This document shows positions 12,677 through 20,615 of a DNA stretch of 24,533 bases, one piece after another (the first letter of the stretch is position 1; each line of letters begins with the position of its first letter). Below the pieces are notes generated by a model. The model worked only from the letters and a program-made list of their open reading frames with translations, was not told the origin of the DNA and did no database searches. Origin of the DNA: a virus. The stretch covers positions 1 to 24,533 of the IMG/VR virus record IMGVR_UViG_3300044638_000100. The stretch is one strand, 5' to 3'. The position numbers and the translations under genes were made by a program.

Positions 12677-15426
12677 TGGGATTTCTTAGTGGACTTACTA
12701 AGCCAATAGCTAAATCTATTGTAAAGAAAGTAGATGACATAGCTCCTAAAGCTATTGGTGAAACACTTGAAGAGGCTGCACCAGTTGTAACTAAGTCTTC
12801 CCTTGTTACGCCACGAGTTGACCGCACAGTAGACTCACTTCCTTTAGATAAAAAAAGTATTGAAGTAACTGGCAAGTCTAGTACAGTAAAAGAAAAATCT
12901 GAGATAAGTCGAGCATGGAATGATTTTGAAGATTGGGACCCATTAAGTGACTCTACGTCCATCCCGTACCCAAATGCTAAAAAACGCGGTGGGGCTTATG
13001 TTAGTAGAGATGGTAAGTATTCTGCGATTCCAACAGGCGGGAATGGGTTTACTCTTGCCCCTAATGAGGTCGCTGATTTTGTTTTTGAACACGGGTTTGG
13101 CACTTCACACTTAAATAAATATGCGGTGGATGCTGCTATGGCTGTTCGAAGTGGTAAATCTCCCGAAGTGGCTATTAAAAAACTTGAAGATGACTTAATG
13201 AGTTTTGCTGATGATCGGAAAGAAATTACAGATGTGTTAGCTAAATTTAAAACAGCGCTTGACACCAGTATTGTTAAACCATCAAAGGTTACTAAGTCTC
13301 CTTTAGTTGCACCACGACTTGATCGTACAGCAGACTTAGGTGTTGAACCTCCGTTGATTGCTGAGTCTGGCAAAGATGCTTTTGAAGCTCTTGGTATGAC
13401 ACCAGAGAAGAAAGAAGCATGGCGTAGTGTTAATAAGAAGTCACAGCGCTCTAAGCTCTTACCAGAAATTGAAGACGCAGCACAGCAGCTTTCTGAAAAC
13501 AAAATTACATCCGAACAGTTTAGACAAATCTCTAAAGATAAGCAACCGATTGTTGCGCTAGACAAAGTTCCAGATATGCCAGCGTATGAGGACATCAGCG
13601 GCGCTCTCACTGACTCTCAAGTCAAGAAGGGTATTGTTGGACTCAACCTAAAGATACCAGCAGGAGAGCGAGTGTCTTCTCGCCTTGACATTCCTGCCTA
13701 CAACGACTACGACACATGGGTTGTTTCTCTGCATGATGGCAGCAAGAAAAGCGGTGCAGCTGTTGGCTATGCCAAGACAGCAGTGCTGCGTAATGTTGAG
13801 TTTGTATCTGACCCAAAGGTGGCGCTTGACATCGCAAGGCGTAAACCGCTTGCATCTGGTGGTCGTATGGGTAAGGCTACCATTGCTCGTATCTTTGGTG
13901 ATTGGGTTCCTCACAATCCAGACAATGCAAAGACTTTTGCTGAGAAGATATTTAAAGACCCTGAATGGACACAGGTCGGTATGAATCCATATCGAGCCAG
14001 TTATTTTTATGATAAGGCAGATGGCTTGCCAGTTACTTTTGCCGATGAAGTTGTACAGATTGGACCACTAGTTATGGCAAAGAATGTTAAGAAGACAACA
14101 CCAGATAATCCTATGTTTAAAATTGATCAAAAACAACCGACTAGTCCAACCTTTGCCGAAGGCGGCGCTGTTGCACAAACAGACAGCATGCTTGCAGATG
14201 GCGGCATGATGGAAGAGGGTGGTGCTGTTGACCCTGTTTCTGGTAATGATGTTCCCACTGGTTCTCTTAAAGAAGAAGTGCGTGATGACATTGACGCAAG
14301 TCTGAGTCCGGGCGAGTTTGTTCTTCCTGCTGATGTTGTTCGATACATAGGTCTTGAGAAACTAATGAAGATTCGTGATGCTGCCAAAGAAGGTTTGAAA
14401 CGAATGGAAGAAGTTGGTCAGATGGGTAATGCTGAAGAAGCTCCAAAGGCTGACGAAGCTTTTGAAGAAGACGATGAATTCAACAGCAGCATTGATGAGA
14501 TTATGTCTGAGGTTGATAACGAAGAGCAGACAGTTAAGATGGCTGCTGGTGGTTTTATGTCAAACACCTATAAAGAAGGAATGAAATTTAATCCAGTTGT
14601 TGATGTTCGTTATTTTAAACATGCCGATGGTCGTGTCATTTATATCACATACATTAACGATAGGCCAATGACTGCTATTCCAGAAGGATTCACTCAGACA
14701 GATACACCAGTTGAGCAAAAGGTTGGTAAAGAAGCTGAAGATGCAGCCGCTGCCGCAGCTGCTCGTGCGCGTACTGGTGGTGGTGATAGTGGTGGTGGCA
14801 GCGATAGTGGTGGAACTACTACTACTACACCTAGTGGTTCCGGTCAAGGCGTTAGTAGAACAACTCAATCAATAGCTTTGGGTGCGCTTGCGCTTTCAAA
14901 GAACCCAGTTGCACAATTTTTAGCCCCGCTAATTTCTGCTGGTGTTGGCTTTGTTGCCGGTAAAGCGCTTGACGCACAACTTGATGCAGAGGGTAGAGTA
15001 AATCAGACTCTAGAAGATGCTGCCAATATGGGATATGGCACAAGGGTTGGTGTAGATGGTAATATCACTACCTTTGTCAATGATAAAACACTTGATGCGT
15101 TTGATCGTGAAACTTTTGGAGTTACCCGTGGTGACTTAGATGCTGCCAGAGCAGGTGGTGGCGGTGCTGACGCTGGTCGTGGCGGTTCACCTGCCGATGC
15201 TGATCCGGGCGCTGGTGGGGTTGGGATAGAAGGTGCTGACGCTGGGCGCGGTGGATCACCTGCTGATGCTGATCCGGGCGCTGGTGGGGTTGGGACAGAT
15301 ACTGGTGGTTACAGTGGTGCTGACACACAATCTAGCGGCGAATCCTACGCCAACTATAAAGGCGGCTTTATCAAAAAGAAAAAGAATGTTGTTGTTAAAT
15401 CTAAAAGAGGACTTGCTTCTAGATAA
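12676..15426 (+). CDS. 916-residue virion-associated protein with low-complexity regions
   Basis: The ATG at 12676 is preferred over an in-frame GTG three bases earlier because AAAGGGG is well spaced from it. The N-terminal region carries a twofold V-T-K-S-x-L-V-x-P-R motif near residues 38 and 205. A domain at about 432-472 reads 'VGMNPYRASYFYDKADGLPV' and 'IGPLVMAKN', resembling segments of large polyvalent phage proteins. Around 537-574 is 'DDIDASLSPGEFVLPADVV' followed by a helix, common in podovirus virion proteins. GG motifs (AEGGAV, ADGGMM, AAGGFM) surround it. A hydrophobic Gly/Ala stretch lies near 732-768. Two 23-residue Gly/Asp repeats and a basic tail finish the protein. A role in the ejection apparatus is possible but unproved. 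Confidence 0.62.
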   Translation: MGFLSGLTKPIAKSIVKKVDDIAPKAIGETLEEAAPVVTKSSLVTPRVDRTVDSLPLDKKSIEVTGKSSTVKEKSEISRAWNDFEDWDPLSDSTSIPYPNAKKRGGAYVSRDGKYSAIPTGGNGFTLAPNEVADFVFEHGFGTSHLNKYAVDAAMAVRSGKSPEVAIKKLEDDLMSFADDRKEITDVLAKFKTALDTSIVKPSKVTKSPLVAPRLDRTADLGVEPPLIAESGKDAFEALGMTPEKKEAWRSVNKKSQRSKLLPEIEDAAQQLSENKITSEQFRQISKDKQPIVALDKVPDMPAYEDISGALTDSQVKKGIVGLNLKIPAGERVSSRLDIPAYNDYDTWVVSLHDGSKKSGAAVGYAKTAVLRNVEFVSDPKVALDIARRKPLASGGRMGKATIARIFGDWVPHNPDNAKTFAEKIFKDPEWTQVGMNPYRASYFYDKADGLPVTFADEVVQIGPLVMAKNVKKTTPDNPMFKIDQKQPTSPTFAEGGAVAQTDSMLADGGMMEEGGAVDPVSGNDVPTGSLKEEVRDDIDASLSPGEFVLPADVVRYIGLEKLMKIRDAAKEGLKRMEEVGQMGNAEEAPKADEAFEEDDEFNSSIDEIMSEVDNEEQTVKMAAGGFMSNTYKEGMKFNPVVDVRYFKHADGRVIYITYINDRPMTAIPEGFTQTDTPVEQKVGKEAEDAAAAAAARARTGGGDSGGGSDSGGTTTTTPSGSGQGVSRTTQSIALGALALSKNPVAQFLAPLISAGVGFVAGKALDAQLDAEGRVNQTLEDAANMGYGTRVGVDGNITTFVNDKTLDAFDRETFGVTRGDLDAARAGGGGADAGRGGSPADADPGAGGVGIEGADAGRGGSPADADPGAGGVGTDTGGYSGADTQSSGESYANYKGGFIKKKKNVVVKSKRGLASR
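15163..15300 (+). repeat. 69-bp in-frame tandem duplication
   Basis: Copies at 15163-15231 and 15232-15300 encode G-A-D-A-G-R-G-G-S-P-A-D-A-D-P-G-A-G-G-V followed by a variable triplet. The second half of each unit is nearly identical in DNA. The first half differs mostly at third codon positions, so selection has kept the protein sequence. It lies near the C-terminus of the 916-residue protein. Confidence 0.9.
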
Positions 15427-15552
15427 TAGTGTATAATATGAATACTATAACCAGTGGTGGGCTGGCTAGTAATTAATATATTCCCACCATTAATGGCTAC
15501 CTATTCCCCAAGCAGAGCTTGGCTTACATTAGCCCCAACCTTTGGAAACTAA
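15427..15552 (+). other. gap with hairpins before the scaffold gene
   Basis: A TATAAT box lies at 15432-15437 but has no convincing -35 17 bp upstream. Two hairpins follow: TGGTGGG (15455-15461) with CCCACCA (15483-15489), and CCAAGC-AGA-GCTTGG (15508-15522). Neither is followed by a T tract, so they do not look like terminators. A 19-residue open frame fills the right part. Confidence 0.5.
15493..15552 (+). CDS. possible 19-residue micro-ORF before scaffold
   Basis: The frame starts at ATGGCTACC, the same start context seen at several genes of this phage, and ends at TAA immediately before the scaffold ATG, in the same frame. It would encode MATYSPSRAW plus nine residues. There is no ribosome binding site, and a hairpin lies inside it. 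It may be a leader peptide that couples ribosomes to the scaffold start, or chance. Confidence 0.25.
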   Translation: MATYSPSRAWLTLAPTFGN

Positions 15553-16425
15553 ATGACAGATGTCGTAATACCGCAACCAGTTAAAGTTGCTGCCTTTGCT
15601 AAACGTAATAAGAATACTGATCGTATCGAACAGGATGAAGAAGAGATTCGCCAATTGGAAGAGAAGCGTAATGCTCCACCAGTTGAGCCTGTTAAGAAAG
15701 ACGATGACCTTGATGGTCCAGAACCAACCGATGCTGAAGAGAAGACTTTCAAGAAGCGGTATGGTGATCTGCGTAGGCATTCACAAAAGATTCAGCACGA
15801 TCTGCAAACTCAACTTGATTCTATAAAAGAACAACTTGAGAAGACAGCTGCTAAAGAAATGAAGCTTCCATCAAGTGAAGCCGATCTTGCTCAATGGATG
15901 CAATCATATCCAGATGTTGCAAAGATTGTTGAAACTATTGCCATAAAGAAGGCAAAGGAACAATCTCAGGGTATTGAAGAACGACTCAAACGCATTGATG
16001 ATCTTGAGAAACAAGCATTGATTGATAAGGCTGAAGCCGATCTAATGCGTCTGCATCCAGACTTTGCTCAGATTAAACAGGACGATGAGTTCCATGATTG
16101 GGTGGAGCAGCAACCTAAATGGCTGCAACAAGCCCTGTATGAGAACGATACTGACGCTGTTGCCGCTTCTCGTGCCATTGATTTGTACAAAGCTGATAAA
16201 GGCATCAAGACTCGTACTAAGAAAGATGACATTAAAGACGCTGCGCGTAGTGTTAATACTCGCTCTGAACGCAATGCACCATCAGCTACTAATACTGAAG
16301 GTGTATTTTCAGAGAGTCAAGTTGACAAAATGACGATTCAACAATATGAGGCCAATGAAGAAGCCATTGTTGCATCCATGCGTAATGGTACATTTGTTCG
16401 TGATTTGTCCGGTGGCGCTCGATAA
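15553..16425 (+). CDS. scaffolding protein
   Basis: The 290-residue, very charged protein lies directly before the major capsid gene, the standard position of a scaffold. It has an acidic N-terminal region, coiled-coil segments at about 63-103 and 131-165, and a helical 'LMRLHPDFAQIKQDDEFHDW' at 164-183, followed by a long helix and a C-terminal tail that is partly basic. Scaffolds fill the procapsid, guide coat assembly and leave before packaging. No protease motif is seen. The ATG follows a short GGA and the stop of a small upstream frame. A promoter for the capsid gene begins four bases after the stop codon. Confidence 0.85.
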   Translation: MTDVVIPQPVKVAAFAKRNKNTDRIEQDEEEIRQLEEKRNAPPVEPVKKDDDLDGPEPTDAEEKTFKKRYGDLRRHSQKIQHDLQTQLDSIKEQLEKTAAKEMKLPSSEADLAQWMQSYPDVAKIVETIAIKKAKEQSQGIEERLKRIDDLEKQALIDKAEADLMRLHPDFAQIKQDDEFHDWVEQQPKWLQQALYENDTDAVAASRAIDLYKADKGIKTRTKKDDIKDAARSVNTRSERNAPSATNTEGVFSESQVDKMTIQQYEANEEAIVASMRNGTFVRDLSGGAR

Positions 16426-16428
16426 CAC

Positions 16429-16457
16429 TTGACAAGTTTATAACTATGTAATATAAC
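16429..16457 (+). promoter_or_regulatory. sigma70 promoter of the major capsid gene
   Basis: A perfect TTGACA (16429-16434) and TATAAC (16452-16457) are separated by 17 bp, the same pair as at 1916-1944. It starts just after the scaffold stop codon and would give transcription from about 16464, so the capsid gene can be expressed more strongly than the genes before it. Confidence 0.8.
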
Positions 16458-16463
16458 TTACCT

Positions 16464-16659
16464 TAATTCCGTGGTGAAAAAAGTAGCTCTTTTAGTAACC
16501 ACGGTTTAGTATCGCAAGTAACAAGTTACCCGATAACCCTACATCGTTAGCCGTCAGTTGAAAATATAACTAGTGTATTTTTTGTTGACCACCTATAGTA
16601 TTGAGGCCCGATAGACTGATACCTGTGAATGTTTCAAGCCTAATATAAAGGAAACTATC
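16464..16659 (+). promoter_or_regulatory. structured leader of the major capsid gene
   Basis: The promoter gives a leader of about 196 nt. Near its 5' end, CCGTGGT (16469-16475) pairs perfectly with ACCACGG (16498-16504), and AAAAG (16479-16483) pairs with CTTTT (16489-16493) inside. A palindrome GTAAC-AA-GTTAC follows at 16518-16529. The hairpin at the 5' end may protect the message. No open frame with a start signal was found. The leader ends in a strong AAAGGAAAC ribosome binding site. Confidence 0.5.
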
Positions 16660-17730
16660 ATGGCTTTTCAAGCATCTGCCAATTATGGCAATCTACCCAA
16701 TGGCAATTTTTCGCCAGTTATCTATAGTAAGAAGGTACAAGTAGCCTTCCGCAAATCATCTGTGGTTCAAGCAATCACTAATACCGACTACTTCGGTGAA
16801 ATCAATTCTTATGGCGATAGCGTTAAAGTTATCAAAGAGCCAGAGATCACTGTCAATGCCTATGCTCGTGGTACGCAAGTAACTTCGCAAGACTTGGAAG
16901 ACAGCGACTTCACCCTCCAAGTTGACAAGGCCAACTACTTCTCGTTCAAAATGGACGATATTGAAGCTGCTCACTCGCATGTCAACTTCATGCAGATGGC
17001 AACTGATCGTGCTGGCTATCGCCTCAAAGATCAGTTTGACGCTGAAATCTTGGGTTACCTGTCTGGCTACTCACAGTCTACCATTGGTGCCGTTGCTAAT
17101 GCTGTCAACACCACTGTGTCTGGCACCAAAGCTGTCTCCACCGCTGGCTCTGACGAACTGTTGACTACAATGAAGCTGATCAAAAGCAGCTTCACCAACA
17201 TCACCACTAGTTCTGCTGGCGATCATTCGATCCCTATCGCACCACGCCTTCCCGGCGCTACTGCTTTGCCTACAGCCACCGCTTCCCCATTGATGATGAT
17301 CGCTCGTATGGGTCGTTTGCTCGACCAACAGAACGTGGACACCAATGGTCGTTGGTTGGTGCTTGACCCAATCTTGGTCGAGATGCTGAAAGACGAAGAT
17401 AGCCGCTTGCTGAATGGCGACTTTGGTGGCTCTGGTCTGCAAAACGGCCTGATCTTGAACAACCTGCATGGCTTCAAGGTGTATGTGTCTAACAACCTGC
17501 CAAAGGTTGGCACTGGTCCCGGCACTGCTGGTACTGCTAACCAGAACTCCAACTATGGTGTGATCGTTGCTGGTCATGACAGCGCTGTTGCCTCTGCTGA
17601 GCAGATCAACAAGACTGAGACATATCGTGACCCTGACAGCTTCGCTGACATTGTTCGCGGCATGCACCTCTATGGTCGCAAAATCTTGCGTCCTGAAGCT
17701 CTGGTCACTGCCAAGTTCAACGTAGCTTAA
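16660..17730 (+). CDS. major capsid protein
   Basis: The 356-residue protein begins 'MAFQASANYGNLPNGNFSP' and continues with 'VIYSKKVQVAFRKSSVVQAI', an N-arm and helix pattern found in phage coat proteins. A 'GDSVKVIKEPEITVNAYARG' strand pair is followed by 'YFSFKMDDIEAAHSHVNFM', the conserved spine region. A loop rich in Ala, Pro and Thr lies at about 191-212. It ends 'RGMHLYGRKILRPEALVTAKF'. Several hundred copies would build the shell. It has its own promoter, structured leader and strong ribosome binding site, and is followed by a hairpin terminator. Its codons use more C-ending triplets than the neighbours, as expected for a highly expressed gene. Confidence 0.92.
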   Translation: MAFQASANYGNLPNGNFSPVIYSKKVQVAFRKSSVVQAITNTDYFGEINSYGDSVKVIKEPEITVNAYARGTQVTSQDLEDSDFTLQVDKANYFSFKMDDIEAAHSHVNFMQMATDRAGYRLKDQFDAEILGYLSGYSQSTIGAVANAVNTTVSGTKAVSTAGSDELLTTMKLIKSSFTNITTSSAGDHSIPIAPRLPGATALPTATASPLMMIARMGRLLDQQNVDTNGRWLVLDPILVEMLKDEDSRLLNGDFGGSGLQNGLILNNLHGFKVYVSNNLPKVGTGPGTAGTANQNSNYGVIVAGHDSAVASAEQINKTETYRDPDSFADIVRGMHLYGRKILRPEALVTAKFNVA

Positions 17731-17737
17731 AGCAACA

Positions 17738-17763
17738 GAGGAGGGCTTCGGCCCTCTTCGTTT
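17738..17763 (+). terminator. UUCG hairpin terminator after the capsid gene
   Basis: GAGGAGGGC (17738-17746) and GCCCTCTTC (17751-17759) form nine pairs, one of them G-U, closed by a TTCG tetraloop. Only a short GTTTC follows, so termination is probably partial and lets some polymerase reach the decoration gene. The hairpin would also protect the 3' end of the capsid message. Confidence 0.7.
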
Positions 17764-17789
17764 CAAACTCTTAACAAAGGAAATTTATC

Positions 17790-18284
17790 ATGGCAACTAT
17801 TGATCTCTCCAGCGGTATCGGTAATGGGCAACACCATTCCCGTTCGCTTGGTCGTCTCCCTTATGTGGTTGAAAAAACCATCAACTTTGCAACTGCTACT
17901 ACCTCTAAAGGTAGCGCGTTGGCTGCTGCTGATGTCATCGAAGCAATTGACGTTCCTGCACAATCCGTTGTGTTGAACGCTGGTTACGAAGTGACTGCCA
18001 CCATCACTGGTGACGTTACTATTGACGTTGGTGTCACTGGCATTGACGCTGACGTATTTATTGACGGCGCTACGCTGGCTGCTGCTACCTCAGTTGGCAC
18101 TTTCGCTCAAAACGCTGCTGCTTTCCAGCCTGTCGTAATTGGTGCTAGTGCTGACACCATTGACTTGCTGATCGCTACTTCGACCACCGCTATCTCCGCT
18201 GGAACAGTGCGAGTGTGGGCTTTGGTTGTGGATGTGTCTGACAACGATGCTCCCGGCGCTGCTGACCGCGACCAACTGGCTTAA
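17790..18284 (+). CDS. putative capsid decoration protein
   Basis: The 164-residue protein follows the major capsid gene and has its own AAAGGAAA ribosome binding site. It is rich in Ala, Thr, Val and Asp, with alternating short strands ('VIEAIDVPAQSVVLNAGYEVTATITGDVTIDVGVTG') and a C-terminal 'GTVRVWALVVDVSDND'. This beta pattern is common among decoration or head-stabilising proteins encoded next to coat. P22 has no equivalent between coat and adaptor, but many related phages do. The gene is boxed by two terminators, so coat and decoration form one expression unit. Confidence 0.65.
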   Translation: MATIDLSSGIGNGQHHSRSLGRLPYVVEKTINFATATTSKGSALAAADVIEAIDVPAQSVVLNAGYEVTATITGDVTIDVGVTGIDADVFIDGATLAAATSVGTFAQNAAAFQPVVIGASADTIDLLIATSTTAISAGTVRVWALVVDVSDNDAPGAADRDQLA

Positions 18285-18298
18285 TAGCTAGTAAACAA

Positions 18299-18335
18299 GG
18301 AAGCCCTCACAAGGGGCTTTCTTATTTCCTATTTC
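18299..18335 (+). terminator. intrinsic terminator after the decoration gene
   Basis: AAGCCC (18301-18306) and GGGCTT (18314-18319) form a six-pair stem with a 7-nt loop, followed by the T-rich TTCTTATTTCCTATTT. This is a good rho-independent terminator. The tail genes begin 49 bases after the stem, so they probably depend on readthrough or on a promoter I cannot see. Confidence 0.75.
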
Positions 18336-18347
18336 CAGATAACAAAT

Positions 18348-19064
18348 ATGTCATCAACCTACCTTGCTCTTACGAATGAATTGCTGCGCCGCTTGAATGA
18401 AGTAGAGCTTGACTCTACCAACTTCGCTGCTGCCCGTAATGTCCAAGCTCTTGCTAAAGACTCCATCAATTCATCCATAAGGGAAGTGCTTCATTCTGGA
18501 CAAGAATGGCCTTTCACACTTATTACATATCCACAGACTCTTACAGTGGGTCAAGCATCTTATTCATTTCCATCTGACTTGAGCAGTGTTGATTGGGAAA
18601 GCTTCTACATTAAGAAGCTCAACGATAGCAATGAACCCGGCAAGTTGCCTGTCATTACATATGTTGAATATGTAGATAAGCATCGTGGTCAAGATGAAAC
18701 AAGTGGCACAGGTGGATATGGTCCGACTAGTGTAGTTAGCCAGACTCAAGAATCAAAGTTCATTGTGTCTCCACCACCAGACCAAGCTTATATCATTGAA
18801 TACAAATACTGGAGCTTTCCAGCTTCTCTAACTTTGTTCTCAAGCGTTTGTGCTATTCCAGAGCGTTTCAACAATGTAATCATTGACGGCGCTATGATGT
18901 TCATGATGCTGTTCCGTAGCAATGAACAAAGCGCTGCCATCCATAAAGACAAGTTTGAACAAGGCATCAAAGGTATGCGCCGCTTGCTTATGGATGAGCC
19001 ATTGTATATGCGCTCTACAATGATTATGAAGCCGGTCACATCCTTCAGGGTGCTGAATGGCTGA
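18348..19064 (+). CDS. tail adaptor / tail tubular protein A-like
   Basis: The 238-residue protein starts 'STYLALTNELLRRLNEVEL', a helix typical of T7 gp11 and P22 gp4-type adaptors. It continues with 'DSINSSIREVLHSGQEWPF', then 'LTVGQASYSFPSDLSSVDWESFYIK', and ends with a helix and 'MRSTMIMKPVTSFRVL'. These adaptors form a dodecamer below the portal and receive the nozzle after packaging. Position just before the nozzle gene supports this. Its start lies 64 bases after the decoration stop, with no strong ribosome binding site. The last eight bases overlap the next gene. Confidence 0.82.
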   Translation: MSSTYLALTNELLRRLNEVELDSTNFAAARNVQALAKDSINSSIREVLHSGQEWPFTLITYPQTLTVGQASYSFPSDLSSVDWESFYIKKLNDSNEPGKLPVITYVEYVDKHRGQDETSGTGGYGPTSVVSQTQESKFIVSPPPDQAYIIEYKYWSFPASLTLFSSVCAIPERFNNVIIDGAMMFMMLFRSNEQSAAIHKDKFEQGIKGMRRLLMDEPLYMRSTMIMKPVTSFRVLNG

Positions 19065-20613
19065 TAAGATTCAGGCATATAAAGTAAGCTGCCAAGGTGG
19101 TTTAGATACCAACAAGGACATGCTGGCGCAGGGAGAGTTGTATCCCGGCAGCGGTCTTCAGCTTGTTAATTACGAGCCATCTATCACTGGTGGATATCGC
19201 CGCATTAGCGGCTATACAAATACATATGGTACAGTTCCCGGTGAAGGGTCTGTGCTTGGTGTAAACATCTCTGAGAATATCAACAATGGAATATTTGCTT
19301 GCCGTAAGCCCACATCTCCATCAACTAGTTATTTCTACCGCTGGAATACTTCTACGTCTGCGTGGGTCGCTATTACCACTACTGGTGGTGTAACAATGGT
19401 TGGTGTCAAGAAGGTTCGTTTTGAGAACCTGTCTTGGGGTACTGATAAGATGGTGCTGGCAGATGGCATTAATCGTGCCGCTGTCTATGATGGTACAACG
19501 TATACACAGCTTGCTTCACCAGCACCGGCAAAGCCTAAGTTTGTAACGCATTTTGCTAATCATTTATTTCTAGCTGGTGATACAACTGACCCTTACAACT
19601 TGTATTTTTCTGCACCTCTGGCTGAGACAGACTTCACTCCAGCCAATGGTGCTGGTGTTATCAATGTTGGTTTTCCAATTGTACAAATTAAAAGCTTTCG
19701 TGATTCGCTGTACATCTTCGGTAAGAATTCAATTAAGCGCCTTATTGGAACAAGTATTGCAGACTTTAGAATTGAAGAAGTTACTAGCAACCTTGGTTGT
19801 GTTGCTTCTGATAGTGTTGTTGAGATTGCTGGTAACTTAGTATTTCTTAGCCATGACGGCTTTAGACCAATCTCTGGCACTGCTCGTATTGGTGACATTG
19901 AACTTGAGACTATTTCTAAACAAGTACAAAGTACTGTTGTTTCGATTGTAGATGAATTGGTTGCAGGTAGCATTGACACTGAAACAGTTAGCATGATCGT
20001 GCTAAATAAGAAGAGTCAGTTTCGGTTTATGTTGCCAACCGAAGGCTTGTTTGGATTCCTTGGCGGCATCCGTAAAACAGATCGTGGCTCTGCTTTTGAA
20101 TATAGCTTGTTGTTTGATATGGTGGTGTCATGCGCTACCAGTGGCTACATTGGTTTTAATGAAATTATTATTCATGGCGCGTCTAATGGCAAGGTTTATA
20201 AGCAAGAAACTGGCAGCAACTTTGATAGTCGTGAAATTCTTAGCATCTATCAAACTCCATATTTCTACTTTGAAGACCCTACCATCCGCAAGAACTTCTA
20301 CAATATAACTACATTCTTGCGTAGTGAGGGAAACACTAATATTGTTTTCTCTGTATCTTATGACTTTGAAGATAGCGTTAATGTTTTTAACCCATCAAAC
20401 TATGATATAACAACTACTGGTGCAGCAGCGTACTATAATACAGCTGTGTATGATAGTGGTATCATATATGATGGTAATCCTTCACCAGTGGTGAAGACAA
20501 ACATTTCAGGTTCTGGTTTCTCTGTTTCATTTAAGTATGTTACGTTTGATACAAATGCCAGTCATAATATTCAAGGTATGGTTTTGAATTTTTCATTTAA
20601 CGACAGGAGATAA
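19057..20613 (+). CDS. tail nozzle protein (P22 gp10 / tail tubular B-like)
   Basis: The 518-residue protein begins 'YKVSCQGGLDTNKDML' and has 'NYEPSITGGYRRISGY' at about 34-49, a start found in podovirus nozzle proteins. The body is a run of beta strands with 'LFLAGDTTDPYNLYFSAPL', 'IKSFRDSLYIFGKNSIKRLIG' and 'LVFLSHDGFRPIS', the repeating blades of a propeller. It is shorter than T7 gp12 and about the size of P22 gp10. It would seal the tail below the adaptor and help deliver DNA. It overlaps the adaptor gene by eight bases and ends five bases after an AGGAGA that serves the fibre gene is not implied; that AGGAGA (20605-20610) lies inside its own end. Confidence 0.8.
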   Translation: MADKIQAYKVSCQGGLDTNKDMLAQGELYPGSGLQLVNYEPSITGGYRRISGYTNTYGTVPGEGSVLGVNISENINNGIFACRKPTSPSTSYFYRWNTSTSAWVAITTTGGVTMVGVKKVRFENLSWGTDKMVLADGINRAAVYDGTTYTQLASPAPAKPKFVTHFANHLFLAGDTTDPYNLYFSAPLAETDFTPANGAGVINVGFPIVQIKSFRDSLYIFGKNSIKRLIGTSIADFRIEEVTSNLGCVASDSVVEIAGNLVFLSHDGFRPISGTARIGDIELETISKQVQSTVVSIVDELVAGSIDTETVSMIVLNKKSQFRFMLPTEGLFGFLGGIRKTDRGSAFEYSLLFDMVVSCATSGYIGFNEIIIHGASNGKVYKQETGSNFDSREILSIYQTPYFYFEDPTIRKNFYNITTFLRSEGNTNIVFSVSYDFEDSVNVFNPSNYDITTTGAAAYYNTAVYDSGIIYDGNPSPVVKTNISGSGFSVSFKYVTFDTNASHNIQGMVLNFSFNDRR

Positions 20614-20615
20614 TC

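Noticed and set aside
12673-12678. GTG start for the 916-residue protein
   Set aside because: The ATG three bases later has better spacing from the AAAGGGG ribosome binding site.
15508-15522. Terminator before the scaffold gene
   Set aside because: The stem CCAAGC/GCTTGG is good but no T tract follows, and the scaffold gene must be transcribed through it.
16576-16600. T7-type phage RNA polymerase promoter at CTATAG
   Set aside because: Only about nine of 17 positions fit the T7 consensus, no second copy was found in the window, and a good host promoter already serves the gene.
17071-17766. Long antisense open frame (231 codons) opposite the capsid gene
   Set aside because: It mirrors a confident capsid gene, has no start signal and reads as Ser/His/Val-rich shadow sequence. 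Similar antisense frames opposite the 916-residue gene and the fibre were dropped for the same reason.
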